Of a stretch of DNA of 9,077 nucleotides, positions 1 through 7,169 are shown one piece after another (within the stretch, counting starts at the first letter, position 1; every line of letters begins with the position of its first letter). The notes under the pieces were generated by a model. It saw only the letters and a program-made list of their open reading frames with translations. It was not told the origin of the DNA and did not search any database. The stretch is from Clostridia bacterium (GTDB taxonomy: Bacteria > Bacillota > Clostridia > Saccharofermentanales > UBA5734): assembly GCA_017997315.1 (NCBI GenBank), contig JAGOFF010000084.1:1-9077 (forward strand). The letters run 5' to 3'. A program made the translations under genes and the position numbers.

Positions 1-1312
1 AGCCGTGGGTGTGGTCGGACAGCGAAAACATGGTTTCATGGCAGTGCAGCCCGATCAGACAGGTGTCGGACAGCAGTCGCAGCGTGTCGGTCAGGCGGTA
101 GCGGCCCATCGGGATATATACGACGCGCCCCCGGGCGATGGCGGTCCGGAACGCCTCGGTATCGTCGGCTTTTCCGTCGCCCTCGGCGCCGCAATCCCGG
201 ACGTTGACCCACTCCGCCATCGGCGGCAGGTCCGTCAGCGCCTCCGGTCCCGCCGGGAAACGGAGATCCGCGGCGGACCCTTCCGGCAGCGCCCGCACGT
301 TGGCCTTGAACTCCGCCTTGCGTCCGCGGACCTCCCCGTCCCGCCAATAGACCGACAGTCCCGCGTGCATTTCCTCCACCACGTACTCCCGCGCGGGGGC
401 GTGGATCGGGTCGTGGAGAAGATGGGGATTGTATCTTTTCCGCTGGATGTCGAAAAACAGCGGAACGTCGACGCATACGATGTTCTCCAGGTTCACGTGG
501 TTCCGCTCGTGCCGGATCAGGCTCATGCTGACGCCGGACCGGGCGATGCGCTCCATCCGGCAGTCCTTCATGTACAGCTGCTCGGTCTCCATCTCGGGTA
601 CCGTCACCGCTTCGGGCGCATCCGCGAAGCCGCACCGCAGCATCGTCAGCCCGGCGTCGTGCGAGTCCACGCAGACCCGGCGCTGGCCCTCGAAGGTGCA
701 GTCCGCGATCAGGGCCTGCCACCAGGGGGAGGTCTTGCCGGTCCGGACGGCAAACTCCCCTCCGTGGAACGTGCAGTGCTGGATCTGGTTCCCTATGGCC
801 TCGACCGCGCCCAGCGCGGATCCGATCCGGAAGTCGACATATTCGAGCGAGCTCATCTGGGCGACCCGGTACCGCAGGGCGACCGCCGCGGGATTGCCTT
901 CCCGGATCTCGAAGTCGATGTTGCGGATGCCGGAATAGAACGTCGTGTTCTGTGCGTCGATCGGCTCTTCGCCCGCGGGGGGACGCCGGTCCCGGAAGAA
1001 GATCATGTACCGTCCCGCGCCGTGCTGATACCCGGGGGTGTTCTCCGCAAGCAGGAAGACCGGACGCACGGCGCCGAATCCGATCAGCCGGATTCCGCGC
1101 CAAAGGTCCACCGGGCCGCCCAGCCGGTAGATTCCGGAGGGAACCAGCAGGATTCCGTGCGTCTGCTCGGACTGGATCCGGTCGACCGCGGCCTGGAGCG
1201 CGGGCGTGTTGTCACCCGTTCCGTCGGGGCTGGCGCCGAACGCTTCGGGGGTGAACACCAGGGCGCGGGGGTCTTCGGGCTGCAGCGGATAGACGGACGT
1301 ACAGGTCGGCAT
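1..1312 (-). CDS. Tandem pectate-lyase-3 / GH55-like beta-helix protein (partial, 3' end missing)
   Basis: This reading frame is open for 437 codons from ATG at 1312 to the left edge, where it is cut. Residues about 20-80 contain FGASPDGTGDNTPALQAAVD followed by a LLVPSGIYRL strand, the usual opening of a Pectate_lyase_3 (PF12708) right-handed beta-helix. The same pattern returns at residues 369-421 (VNVRDCGAEGDGKADDTEAF, then VVYIPMGRYRL). Two such openings in one chain are typical of GH55 exo-beta-1,3-glucanases and related proteins, where two helices form a cleft. The middle (about 120-290) has short alternating strands with many Asn, Cys and Gly, as expected for helix coils. No signal peptide is visible, so the protein is probably cytoplasmic. 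The start is fixed by AAGGAGGA eight bases upstream. The gene is divergent from the GH95-like gene, which suggests a shared carbohydrate role. The fold call is fairly sure; GH55 membership and substrate are inference. Confidence 0.8.
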   Translation of the reverse strand, partial: MPTCTSVYPLQPEDPRALVFTPEAFGASPDGTGDNTPALQAAVDRIQSEQTHGILLVPSGIYRLGGPVDLWRGIRLIGFGAVRPVFLLAENTPGYQHGAGRYMIFFRDRRPPAGEEPIDAQNTTFYSGIRNIDFEIREGNPAAVALRYRVAQMSSLEYVDFRIGSALGAVEAIGNQIQHCTFHGGEFAVRTGKTSPWWQALIADCTFEGQRRVCVDSHDAGLTMLRCGFADAPEAVTVPEMETEQLYMKDCRMERIARSGVSMSLIRHERNHVNLENIVCVDVPLFFDIQRKRYNPHLLHDPIHAPAREYVVEEMHAGLSVYWRDGEVRGRKAEFKANVRALPEGSAADLRFPAGPEALTDLPPMAEWVNVRDCGAEGDGKADDTEAFRTAIARGRVVYIPMGRYRLTDTLRLLSDTCLIGLHCHETMFSLSDHTHG

Positions 1313-1320
1313 GACGGGAT

Positions 1321-1328
1321 CCTCCTTG
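1321..1328 (-). promoter_or_regulatory. Ribosome binding site of the beta-helix gene
   Basis: On the minus strand this reads AAGGAGGA, a near-perfect anti-16S match, eight bases before ATG 1312. It decides the start of a gene that has no stop inside the window and is easily missed by ORF callers. Confidence 0.85.
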
Positions 1329-1337
1329 GTTTTTCGC

Positions 1338-1351
1338 ATTGCTATCAATGT
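1338..1351. promoter_or_regulatory. 14-bp palindrome, possible operator in the divergent region
   Basis: CATTG-CTAT-CAATG is a perfect 5-bp inverted repeat with a 4-bp centre. It overlaps the candidate -10 and start site of the minus-strand gene, a position where a repressor would act. No regulator gene lies in the window, and I do not recognise the site as belonging to a known family. Arms this short can arise by chance. Confidence 0.35.
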
Positions 1352-1356
1352 AGCAC
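1348..1356 (-). promoter_or_regulatory. Candidate extended -10 promoter for the beta-helix gene
   Basis: The minus strand reads TGC-TACATT, an extended -10 (TGn) followed by a hexamer matching TATAAT at four of six positions. No good -35 is present at 17 bp. Transcription would start near 1341, giving a leader of about 30 bases. The support is modest. Confidence 0.35.
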
Positions 1357-1381
1357 AACCCGGTCCGCCGGGCGCTTTTCC

Positions 1382-1411
1382 TTGCGCGCCGCTCCGCGGT
1401 TGGCATACAAT
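1382..1411 (+). promoter_or_regulatory. Candidate promoter of the GH95-like operon
   Basis: TTGCGC at 1382-1387 and TACAAT at 1406-1411 are separated by 18 bp. The -10 matches the sigma-A consensus at five of six positions. Transcription would begin near 1418, leaving a leader of about 38 bases before ATG 1456. That start would exclude the upstream in-frame ATG at 1414. Confidence 0.5.
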
Positions 1412-1441
1412 CGATGGGGGCGGGCGACACGCCGCCCGTTC

Positions 1442-1447
1442 GGAGGG
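1442..1447 (+). promoter_or_regulatory. Ribosome binding site of the GH95-like gene
   Basis: GGAGGG sits eight bases before ATG 1456. The in-frame ATG at 1414 has no comparable site and overlaps the presumed promoter, so 1456 is chosen as the start. Confidence 0.75.
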
Positions 1448-1455
1448 CTGTGCAC

Positions 1456-3834
1456 ATGGAAAAAGGGTATCACGCGGCGACCCCGCCCTCCCGGTGGGAG
1501 GAAGCCGCGCTGTGCGGCAACGGCACGATCGGGGCGATCGCGATGTGCCGGCCTCTTCGGGAGACCGTCATCCTGTCCCATGAGAAACTGTTTCTGCCCC
1601 AAAATCCCAAGATGCCTCCGCCGGACACCGGTGCGCATCTGGAGAAGATCCGCGCGCTCCTGTCGGCCGGCGAATACGCCGCCGCGGCGGCGCGTGTCGT
1701 CGGGATCGCCCGGAGCGAAGGGTATTCCGGAGGACTGCACTGGACCGATTCCTTCCTGCCGGCCTGCGACCTGTGCGTCGACCTGGCCGAGGCGGGTCCG
1801 GTGCAGTCGTACCGCCGGGCGCTGGACTTCGGGACCGGCGCCGCTTCAGTGGAATGGGATGACGCGCGCGGACACCTCCGCCGGGATCTGTTCGTGTCCC
1901 GGGCGGATCACGCCGTTGTACTTCGGATGACCGCGGAGGGCGGACGGCTGGACGGTTCGGTCGACCTGCTGCGCCATCCGCCGGACGACGAGGAACGCTG
2001 GCTGCGCGGGACGGACCGGCATCTGGAGCGGTTCGGCCGCGTGGAGCACACCGCGCGGACCGAAGACGGCCCCGGCGGACCGGCCGGCCGGCTGGATCTC
2101 GTCTGCGGATTCCGGGACGCGGCCTTCGGGTACCTGTGCACCGTCCGGGTCGTCGCTGACAGGGGCACGCTGCATGCGCGGGACGGCCGGATCGTGTTCG
2201 AAGGGGCGTCCGGATTGCTGATCCTTGCCCGTGTGGAGTATTTCCCGGATTTTTCCGGTGCGGACGCCGATTCGGCCGCGGAGGCGCTGCGTGCGCTTCC
2301 GGCAGGCTATGATGCGCTTCTGGCAAGGCATGTCCCGCTTCATGCCGGGCTTTTCAACCGGCTCGATCTCCGCCTGGGAGGCCAATTCTCCCGCGAGGCC
2401 GCGGAACCAGTGACCGACAGTGGACCCGCGGCGGAGGAGCTGTGGGCGCAGTCGCGCTCCGGCGAGCCCTGCGGCGCGGTATACGAGAGGCTGTTCCACG
2501 CCGGGCGGTACCATGTCCTGTCTTCATCGGGAGCGACGCCGCCCAATCTGCAGGGGATCTGGACCGGGACCTATACGGTGCCCTGGTCGTCGGACTACAC
2601 CCAGAACGGCAATACCCAGACCGCGATCCTGGGGCTCCTCCCGGGCAACATGCACGAAGCCCTGCTCGCCTACTTCGACTATCAGGAGAGCCTGCTCCCC
2701 GATTATCGCGAGAACGCCCGCCGGCTCTACCGGTGCCGCGGAATCCACCTGCCGTCCCGAACAAGCAACCACGGGCTCAACAACCACTTCAACGAGAACT
2801 GGTGCCACACGTTCTGGACCGCCGGGGCGGGCTGGGCGGCGCACTTCTACTACGACTACTGGCTGTATACCCGCGACGACGCGTTCTTCCGGGACCGCGC
2901 GCTCCCTTTCATGAAGGAAGCGGCGCTTTTCTATGAGGACTTCCTGACGGAAGGGCCGGATGGAACCTGGATTTTCTCCCCGTCCTACTCGCCCGAGAAC
3001 CAGCCCGCCGGCATCGACGCCCAGGCGTGCGTCAACGCCACGATGGACATCGCGGTCGCCCGTGAGCTGTTTGGCAATCTCCTCGAAGGCTGCCGCACGC
3101 TCGGGATCGAATCGGAGAACCTGCCCGCCTGGCAACGGATGCTCGACCGGATGCCCCCCTACCGGATCAATGCGGACGGCGCGCTCCAGGAATGGTGCCA
3201 TGACGGATTGGCGGACACGTACGACCATCGTCACGCTTCGCATCTGTACCCGTTGTTCTACGGGATCGCGCGCGAGATCCGGGACGATCCCGCGTTGTAC
3301 TCCGCCTGCGCCGAGGCATACCGCATCCGGCTCCGCGAACGCAGAAAAGAGCTCGGGGTCATGGCGTTCGGGCTGGTCCAGCTCGGATTCTCGGCCGCGC
3401 ACCTGGGCGACGCGGAGACGGTGGGCCTGATCCTGCAAACGCTTGCGGGGGGATACTACTACTCCAATTTCATGTCCTCGCACGATGCCGGGCCGCATAC
3501 GTTCAATGTGGACATCGGCGGCGGGTTTCCGGCGCTGGTGATGGAGACCGTCCTTCAAAGCCGGCCGCTGCAGACGTCCAACGGTTCGATCGAATCCTGG
3601 GAACTGCAGCTGCTGCCCTGCCTGCCGGCCCCGCTCGGCGAAGGGCACCTGCGCGGAGTCCGCGCCCGGGGCGGATTCGAACTGGACATCACCTGGTCCG
3701 GAGGCGCTCTCGTCCGTGCGGAGATCGCAAATCCGCTCGGCGCCCGGTGCACGGTGCGGTACGGTTCGGCCGCGGTCCGGAAAGACGCGTTCCGCCATCT
3801 CACACTCACCCCTGACGATTTCATTCACGGATAA
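1456..3834 (+). CDS. GH95-type glycoside hydrolase (alpha-L-fucosidase-like)
   Basis: The product is 792 residues, a usual length for GH95 catalytic proteins, which hydrolyse terminal alpha-1,2-L-fucosyl (or L-galactosyl) residues by inversion. The N-terminal beta-sandwich is residues about 1-270 and includes the family-like stretch SHEKLFLPQNP. An (alpha/alpha)6 barrel runs from about 300 to 700, and a C-terminal beta domain ends the chain (GVRARGGFELDITW). Family-like motifs in order are NLQGIWTG, N384-G-N386, SPEN with E514, LQEW (577-580), HRHASHLY (591-598) and FNVDIGG with D686. By motif these match the Asn pair, the proposed general acid and the Asp of characterised GH95 enzymes; this is my alignment by eye. 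The motifs are divergent, for example FNVDIGG where FQIDGNFG is usual. No signal peptide is seen, so a cytoplasmic site is inferred. It is the first gene of the plus-strand run. The family is clear; the exact substrate is not. Confidence 0.87.
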   Translation: MEKGYHAATPPSRWEEAALCGNGTIGAIAMCRPLRETVILSHEKLFLPQNPKMPPPDTGAHLEKIRALLSAGEYAAAAARVVGIARSEGYSGGLHWTDSFLPACDLCVDLAEAGPVQSYRRALDFGTGAASVEWDDARGHLRRDLFVSRADHAVVLRMTAEGGRLDGSVDLLRHPPDDEERWLRGTDRHLERFGRVEHTARTEDGPGGPAGRLDLVCGFRDAAFGYLCTVRVVADRGTLHARDGRIVFEGASGLLILARVEYFPDFSGADADSAAEALRALPAGYDALLARHVPLHAGLFNRLDLRLGGQFSREAAEPVTDSGPAAEELWAQSRSGEPCGAVYERLFHAGRYHVLSSSGATPPNLQGIWTGTYTVPWSSDYTQNGNTQTAILGLLPGNMHEALLAYFDYQESLLPDYRENARRLYRCRGIHLPSRTSNHGLNNHFNENWCHTFWTAGAGWAAHFYYDYWLYTRDDAFFRDRALPFMKEAALFYEDFLTEGPDGTWIFSPSYSPENQPAGIDAQACVNATMDIAVARELFGNLLEGCRTLGIESENLPAWQRMLDRMPPYRINADGALQEWCHDGLADTYDHRHASHLYPLFYGIAREIRDDPALYSACAEAYRIRLRERRKELGVMAFGLVQLGFSAAHLGDAETVGLILQTLAGGYYYSNFMSSHDAGPHTFNVDIGGGFPALVMETVLQSRPLQTSNGSIESWELQLLPCLPAPLGEGHLRGVRARGGFELDITWSGGALVRAEIANPLGARCTVRYGSAAVRKDAFRHLTLTPDDFIHG

Positions 3835-3866
3835 CGGCGGCAACACCGGTACGGGTGTCCGACCAC

Positions 3867-3874
3867 AAGGAGGA
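3867..3874 (+). promoter_or_regulatory. Ribosome binding site of the aldo/keto reductase gene
   Basis: AAGGAGGA lies seven bases before ATG 3882. It decides that start over the in-frame ATG at 3855, which would place the Shine-Dalgarno inside the coding region and add nine residues not typical of the family. Confidence 0.85.
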
Positions 3875-3881
3875 GAAAGGC

Positions 3882-4721
3882 ATGGCATTGAACCTGCAGA
3901 CCACCAAAAAACTCAACAACGGGATCGAGATCCCGATGCTCGGGCTGGGTGTCTTCAAGACCCCGGACGGGCGCGAGACGGTCGACGCGGTCCGCTGGGC
4001 GCTCGAGGCCGGATACCGCCACATCGACACCGCCGCGGTGTACCGCAACGAAGCGGGTGTCGGACAGGGAATCCGGGAAAGCGGCGTTCCGCGCAGCGAG
4101 ATCTTCCTGACGACCAAGCTGTGGAACGCGGACATGCGCGCCGACCGGCAGCGCGAGGCGTTCGAGCAGAGTCTGGAAAGACTCGGCACGGATTATGTGG
4201 ATCTTTATCTCATCCACTGGCCGGTCACGGAAAAGTACATGGCGTCGTGGAAAATCATGGAAGAACACTATGCCCAGGGCCGGATGCGCGCCATCGGGGT
4301 GAGCAATTTCCAGATGCACCATATCGAGGATCTGCTCGCCGGATCCAAGGTCGTCCCCTCGGTCAACCAGTGCGAGTGCCATCCGCTGTTGACGCAGGTC
4401 CCGCTCCGGAACTACTGCGAGCGGCTCGGGATCGTGTTCGAGTCTTGGAGTCCGCTCGGCGGCACGGGGGCGGGCAATCTGGTCGGGAATCCGGACATCG
4501 CGGCGATCGGGGCGAGGTACGGCAAATCCGCCGCGCAGGTGATGCTTCGCTGGCAGCTTCAGCGGGGCAACGTCGTGATCACCAAATCCGTCCATCAGGA
4601 CCGGATCATCGCGAATACGCAGCTGTACGACTTCGAACTGTCCTCCGACGACATGCAGGCATTGTTCGCGATGAATCTCGATCAGCGCGTCGGGGCGGAT
4701 CCGGATCATTTTCCGTTTTGA
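3882..4721 (+). CDS. Aldo/keto reductase (2,5-diketo-D-gluconate reductase-like)
   Basis: The 279-residue product is a complete TIM-barrel aldo/keto reductase of normal length. It carries the catalytic tetrad D49 and Y54 (HIDTAAVY), K79 (TTKLW) and H112 (LIHWP). Other family marks are the N-terminal hairpin and G-LGLG-VF stretch (LNNGIEIPMLGLGVF), GVSNF, the SVNQCECHP segment, and ITKSVHQDRI near the C-terminus, which matches the NADP-binding loop. These enzymes reduce aldehydes, ketones or keto-sugars with NAD(P)H in the cytoplasm. It resembles the AKR5-type diketo-gluconate and methylglyoxal reductases, but the sequence alone cannot fix the substrate. It starts 47 bp after the GH95-like gene, with no terminator between, so co-transcription is likely. 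It may reduce or oxidise the sugar released by the glycosidase; that is inference. Confidence 0.93.
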   Translation: MALNLQTTKKLNNGIEIPMLGLGVFKTPDGRETVDAVRWALEAGYRHIDTAAVYRNEAGVGQGIRESGVPRSEIFLTTKLWNADMRADRQREAFEQSLERLGTDYVDLYLIHWPVTEKYMASWKIMEEHYAQGRMRAIGVSNFQMHHIEDLLAGSKVVPSVNQCECHPLLTQVPLRNYCERLGIVFESWSPLGGTGAGNLVGNPDIAAIGARYGKSAAQVMLRWQLQRGNVVITKSVHQDRIIANTQLYDFELSSDDMQALFAMNLDQRVGADPDHFPF

Positions 4722-4742
4722 CGGGTTCCTGCCGCAGGACGG

Positions 4743-4771
4743 TTTACCGGCCGGGACGGATGCGGTAGGAT
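4743..4771 (+). promoter_or_regulatory. Weak candidate internal promoter
   Basis: TTTACC (4743-4748) and TAGGAT (4766-4771) are 17 bp apart, each matching the consensus at four of six positions. The 93-bp gap here is the widest in the run, so an internal start is possible. Equally weak matches can occur by chance. A short GC palindrome, CGCCCG-C-CGGGCG at 4777-4789, follows without a T-run, so it is not a terminator. Confidence 0.25.
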
Positions 4772-4814
4772 AGGAACGCCCGCCGGGCGGAATCCATCGG
4801 AATCGAGGCGAATC

Positions 4815-5951
4815 ATGATACGGGTGGCCATAGTCGGATCCGGCACCATCGCCGCGTTGCACCTGCGCGCATATCTCGCGTTTCCCGACCGATGCCGGAT
4901 CGTGGCGCTGGTCGACACCTTCCGGGACAAGGCCCTGGCCATGCGGACGGAGTACGGATTGGACGACGCCGTGGTGCTGGATTCCCACGAGGCGCTTTGC
5001 GGGCTCGGCGGCGTAGACCTTGTGAGCATCTGCACGCCGCCGTTCACCCATGCCGGGATTGCGGAGGACTGCATGCGCGCCGGCATCGACGTGATCGTCG
5101 AGAAGCCGATGGCCGCCTCGCTGGAGGAATGCGACCGGATCATGGCGGTCGAACGGGAGACCGGGCGCACCCTGTCCGCCGTCGCCCAGAACCGGTTCCG
5201 TACCCCGGTCATGAACCTGAAGAAGCTGCTGGACCAGGACCGGATCGGATCCATCCTGCATGTCCAGGCGGATTCGCTGTGGTGGCGCGGGCTGTGCTAT
5301 TACGACTTGTGGTGGCGCGGCACCTGGAGCCGGGAAGGCGGCGGCTGCACGTTGAACCACGCCGTCCACCACATCGACCTGATCAACTGGATGATGGGCA
5401 TGCCCCGTCAGGTGGTGAGCGTCATCGCCAATGTGGCCCACGACAACGCCGAGGTCGAGGACCTGTCGGTTTCGATCCTCCGGTACGAACGGGCCGTCGG
5501 ACAGCTGACCGGAAGCGTCGTGCACCACGGGGAGTCCCAGCAGATCGTTTTCCAGGCGGAGAAGGCGCGCGTGTCCTACCCGTTTGACGTCTACGCGTCC
5601 ACATCCAGGGAGAACGGGTTTCCTATGCGCAACGAGGCGCTGGAAGCGGAGATCCGCGCGGCATACGAAGCGCTTCCGCCCCTGCGGCACGAGGGCCATA
5701 CCGCGCAGATCGACGACGTCCTCGGCGCCATCGAAGCCGGGCGGCAGCCCCTGATCACCTCGCAGGACGGTCGGAACACGATCGAACTGATCACCGCGAT
5801 CTACAAAGCAGGATCGACCGGCCTGCCGGCGGATCTCCCGATCCGGTCCGACGATCCCTGGTACACCACGGGGGGCATCCTGCGCAACGCGAAGCACTTT
5901 TACGAGAAGAAGAAACAGGTCGACCGCCTGGACGGCGAGATCACAGTCTGA
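4815..5951 (+). CDS. Gfo/Idh/MocA family oxidoreductase, canonical type
   Basis: The 378-residue product has the standard two-domain plan of this family. An N-terminal Rossmann fold (about 1-125) begins VAIVGSGTIA, with an acidic residue at the end of strand 2 (VALVD, D34) that usually favours NAD over NADP. The catalytic-lysine motif is E96-K97-P98. The C-terminal alpha/beta domain holds WRGTW, then GGGCTLNHAVHHIDLINW, with H182, H185, H186 and D188 in the substrate and catalytic region. Relatives include inositol 2-dehydrogenase and other sugar or glycoside dehydrogenases; no specific substrate can be named. The start has only a weak GAGG (4805-4808), but the Rossmann strand begins immediately, which supports this ATG. 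It lies 93 bp after the aldo/keto reductase gene and 20 bp before a second, dissimilar family member. Confidence 0.92.
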   Translation: MIRVAIVGSGTIAALHLRAYLAFPDRCRIVALVDTFRDKALAMRTEYGLDDAVVLDSHEALCGLGGVDLVSICTPPFTHAGIAEDCMRAGIDVIVEKPMAASLEECDRIMAVERETGRTLSAVAQNRFRTPVMNLKKLLDQDRIGSILHVQADSLWWRGLCYYDLWWRGTWSREGGGCTLNHAVHHIDLINWMMGMPRQVVSVIANVAHDNAEVEDLSVSILRYERAVGQLTGSVVHHGESQQIVFQAEKARVSYPFDVYASTSRENGFPMRNEALEAEIRAAYEALPPLRHEGHTAQIDDVLGAIEAGRQPLITSQDGRNTIELITAIYKAGSTGLPADLPIRSDDPWYTTGGILRNAKHFYEKKKQVDRLDGEITV

Positions 5952-5955
5952 ATAC

Positions 5956-5964
5956 AAGGGAGGA
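5956..5964 (+). promoter_or_regulatory. Ribosome binding site of the second Gfo/Idh/MocA gene
   Basis: AAGGGAGGA lies seven bases before ATG 5972, just after the stop of the previous gene. It favours ATG 5972 over the in-frame ATG at 5990, which has no such site. Confidence 0.8.
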
Positions 5965-5971
5965 TACCACC

Positions 5972-7045
5972 ATGCAGACCAGCGACGGAATGAACTATGC
6001 ACCGCAAGGCAAACCCGTTCCGGTCGTCAAGCCGGGAGAATTTGTCTTCGCCTGCGCCGCGCTTGACCACGGACACATCTACGGCATGGCCAACGGGCTC
6101 AAGGAGGCGGGAGCCACCCTCGGGTACGTGTACGATCCCGATCCGGCCAAGGTGGAGGCGTTCCTCAAGCAGCATCCGGGTACCCCGGTCGCATCCAGCC
6201 TCGACCAGATCCTGGACGATCCGTCCATCCATATGGTGGCGTCCGCGGCGGTCACCAGCGAGCGCGGCGCGCTGGGCGTGCGGGTGATGGAGGCCGGCAA
6301 GGACTATTTCACCGACAAGGCGCCGTTCACCTCGCTGGACCAGATCGACGCCGCCAAGGCCGCGGCGGCACGGACCGGCAGGAAATACATGGTCTACTAC
6401 AGCGAGCGGCTGCATGTCGAATGCGCGGTCTATGCCGGACAGCTTATCCGGGACGGCGCCATCGGGCGCGTGCTGCAGGTGATCGGGACCGGTCCGCACC
6501 GTTTGGGCGCGCCCTCGCGGCCTGCCTGGTTCTTTGAAAAAGCGAAGTACGGCGGCATCCTCTGCGACATCGGAAGCCACCAGATCGAGCAGTTTCTGTT
6601 TTTTGCGGGAGAAACGGATGCAAGCGTCGTCCGGAGCCAGATCGCGAACTACGCGCATCCGGACTACCCCGAACTTGAAGATTTCGGAGACGCGATGCTG
6701 GTCGGGACGGGCGGAGCCACCAACTATTTCCGCGTCGACTGGTTCACTCCGGACGGGCTGGGGTCGTGGGGCGACGGCCGCACGTTCATCCTGGGCACCA
6801 AGGGGTATATCGAGCTTCGGAAATACATCAACATCGGAGTCGAGAACACCGGCGGCCATCTGTTCCTCGCGAACGGGGACACCGAACGGTACCTCAACGT
6901 CACGGGCAAAGTCGGGTATCCGTTCTTCGGCGAACTCATCCTCGACTGCCTCAACCGGACCGAAAACGCGATGACCCAAGCGCACGCCTTCAAGGCGGGC
7001 GAGCTCTGCGTCCGCGCCGAGATGGCCGCCGTCCGGCTCGCCTGA
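5972..7045 (+). CDS. Gfo/Idh/MocA family oxidoreductase, divergent HGHIYG type
   Basis: The 357-residue product follows the Gfo/Idh/MocA plan but differs from its neighbour. After a 20-residue N-terminal extension, the first strand (EFVFACAAL) is followed by DHGHIYGM (residues 32-39) instead of the usual GxGxxG nucleotide loop. Strand 2 ends VYDPD, keeping an acidic residue. The EKP motif is replaced by D115-K116-A-P, which keeps the lysine. The catalytic segment is conserved as GGILCDIGSHQIEQ (D199, H203, E206). It therefore looks like an active NAD(P)-dependent sugar or polyol dehydrogenase of a side branch. The 20-bp gap and strong ribosome binding site indicate co-translation with the preceding dehydrogenase, so the two may catalyse successive steps or act on one substrate; that is inference. 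It is the last gene of the run, and a terminator hairpin follows. Confidence 0.88.
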   Translation: MQTSDGMNYAPQGKPVPVVKPGEFVFACAALDHGHIYGMANGLKEAGATLGYVYDPDPAKVEAFLKQHPGTPVASSLDQILDDPSIHMVASAAVTSERGALGVRVMEAGKDYFTDKAPFTSLDQIDAAKAAAARTGRKYMVYYSERLHVECAVYAGQLIRDGAIGRVLQVIGTGPHRLGAPSRPAWFFEKAKYGGILCDIGSHQIEQFLFFAGETDASVVRSQIANYAHPDYPELEDFGDAMLVGTGGATNYFRVDWFTPDGLGSWGDGRTFILGTKGYIELRKYINIGVENTGGHLFLANGDTERYLNVTGKVGYPFFGELILDCLNRTENAMTQAHAFKAGELCVRAEMAAVRLA

Positions 7046-7092
7046 CCGGACGGGCGCCGCGCCGCCCGCAGAATCTCCATCCGACCGTCCGA

Positions 7093-7124
7093 CGGAGTTC
7101 CCGCAACACGGGGACTCCGCCTTT
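7093..7124 (+). terminator. Hairpin terminator at the end of the four-gene run
   Basis: CGGAGTTCCCG (7093-7103) and CGGGGACTCCG (7109-7119) form an 11-bp stem with one U-G wobble around a five-base loop, CAACA. It is followed by CCTTT, a weak T-run. Its place, 47 bp after the stop and before an independent promoter, fits intrinsic termination. A smaller 6-bp GC stem (CGGGCG / CGCCCG, 7051-7068) lies just upstream. Confidence 0.7.
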
Positions 7125-7169
7125 CACTGTTTTCATCGGAAAGCGGAAACCAGTGTTACGTCGGATGAA

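Noticed and set aside
36..1103. A 355-codon minus-strand frame inside the beta-helix gene
   Set aside because: It is shifted relative to the real frame, has shadow-like Arg/Pro/Gly composition and no ribosome binding site. The edge-cut frame starting at 1312 shows clear family motifs.
1414..1455. An earlier in-frame ATG for the GH95-like gene
   Set aside because: It lies before the likely transcription start (about 1418) and has no ribosome binding site, whereas ATG 1456 has GGAGGG at ideal spacing.
5..1930. A 641-codon open frame on the plus strand opposite the beta-helix gene and into the GH95-like gene
   Set aside because: It is the codon-aligned antisense of the minus-strand gene in GC-rich DNA, rich in Arg, Pro and Gly with no recognisable domain. 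It also crosses the divergent promoter region and enters the GH95-like gene out of frame.
3843..3858. ACACC / GGTGT short inverted repeat between the GH95-like and aldo/keto reductase genes
   Set aside because: It is only 5 bp with no T-run, so it is not a convincing terminator or regulatory element.
2524..3888. A 454-codon minus-strand open frame antisense to the GH95-like gene
   Set aside because: It has shadow composition and no motif, while the opposite strand carries clear GH95 motifs.
4777..4789. The CGCCCG-C-CGGGCG palindrome as a terminator between the aldo/keto reductase and first Gfo/Idh/MocA genes
   Set aside because: There is no T-run after it, and the one-base centre cannot form a stable loop without losing stem pairs.
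3825..6002. A 725-codon minus-strand open frame antisense to the aldo/keto reductase and first Gfo/Idh/MocA genes
   Set aside because: It spans two well-supported genes and the gap between them and has no recognisable domain. Long antisense frames are expected from the GC-rich third codon positions.
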